A stretch of DNA of 13,691 bases from an uncultured Eubacteriales bacterium. Lineage in GTDB: Bacteria; Bacillota; Clostridia; Oscillospirales; CAG-272. Positions 13,633-13,691 of the stretch are shown in pieces. Location of the stretch: assembly GCA_934477985.1 (NCBI GenBank), contig CAKSOR010000026.1, forward strand, positions 1 through 13,691, in the 5' to 3' direction. The notes under the pieces were generated by a model. The model did no database searches and was not told the DNA's origin. It worked only from the letters and a program-made list of their open reading frames with translations. The stretch's first letter is position 1. Every line of letters begins with the position of its first letter. The position numbers and the translations under genes were made by a program.

Positions 13633-13691
13633 ATTAAAGCTGTGAGCGAGAGAGACAAAAGCGGCGGGGTCAAGAAACGGAACCGGAGAGG

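Overview
The window reads as a chromosomal segment of an endospore-forming anaerobe of the Bacillota, class Clostridia, probably a GC-rich gut lineage near the Oscillospirales. The lineage is an inference. It rests on a gpr-spoIIP sporulation pair, Clostridia-typical families (DUF4364, probable zinc-ribbon protein, the TIGR03960/TIGR03936 radical-SAM pair, DUF421/DUF4363), strong SD sequences and GC-rich codons set against AT-rich promoters. I see no insertion sequence, phage gene, CRISPR array or intact RNA gene.

Layout. At 22-2135, on the minus strand, gpr (spore protease) is followed by spoIIP (engulfment hydrolase). spoIIP appears to have its own sigma-E-type promoter overlapping the gpr stop. 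The 408-base divergent region 2136-2543 holds a structured gpr leader, a 9-bp inverted repeat and a strong sigma-A promoter. That promoter drives a lipoprotein oligopeptide-binding protein (2544-4238) with its own terminator. DUF4364 follows (4358-4927). Next come a SigH-like sigma factor with a near-consensus promoter (5160-5705), a tRNA-like degenerate element (about 5715-5790), an eight-cysteine zinc-ribbon protein (5824-6099) and a terminator. rlmB (6270-7109) has its own promoter and leads into an 896-residue membrane protein (7202-9892). A TIGR03960 radical-SAM protein (9946-11811) overlaps its DUF2344 partner (11796-12515). DUF421 and DUF4363 genes (13518-12512, minus strand) converge on that pair. 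A consensus promoter at 13604-13632 reads out of the right edge.

How the genes relate. gpr and spoIIP act in sporulation, and DUF421 proteins are often spore-associated. A SigH-type sigma factor next to rlmB recalls the rlmB-rae1-sigH neighbourhood of Bacillus. The radical-SAM protein and DUF2344 are almost always adjacent and are thought to modify an RNA or ribosomal component.

The most unusual item is the 896-residue protein. It has the full topology of a P1B-type metal ATPase (4 membrane segments, small loop, 2 segments, large cytosolic domain, 2 segments). Every catalytic motif appears lost or altered, and a roughly 330-residue acidic, disordered N-terminal region is attached. It looks like a pseudo-P-type ATPase with a non-transport role. 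Second is the tRNA-like remnant between the sigma factor and the zinc-ribbon gene. Third is the gpr leader with two mutually exclusive 7-bp pairings.
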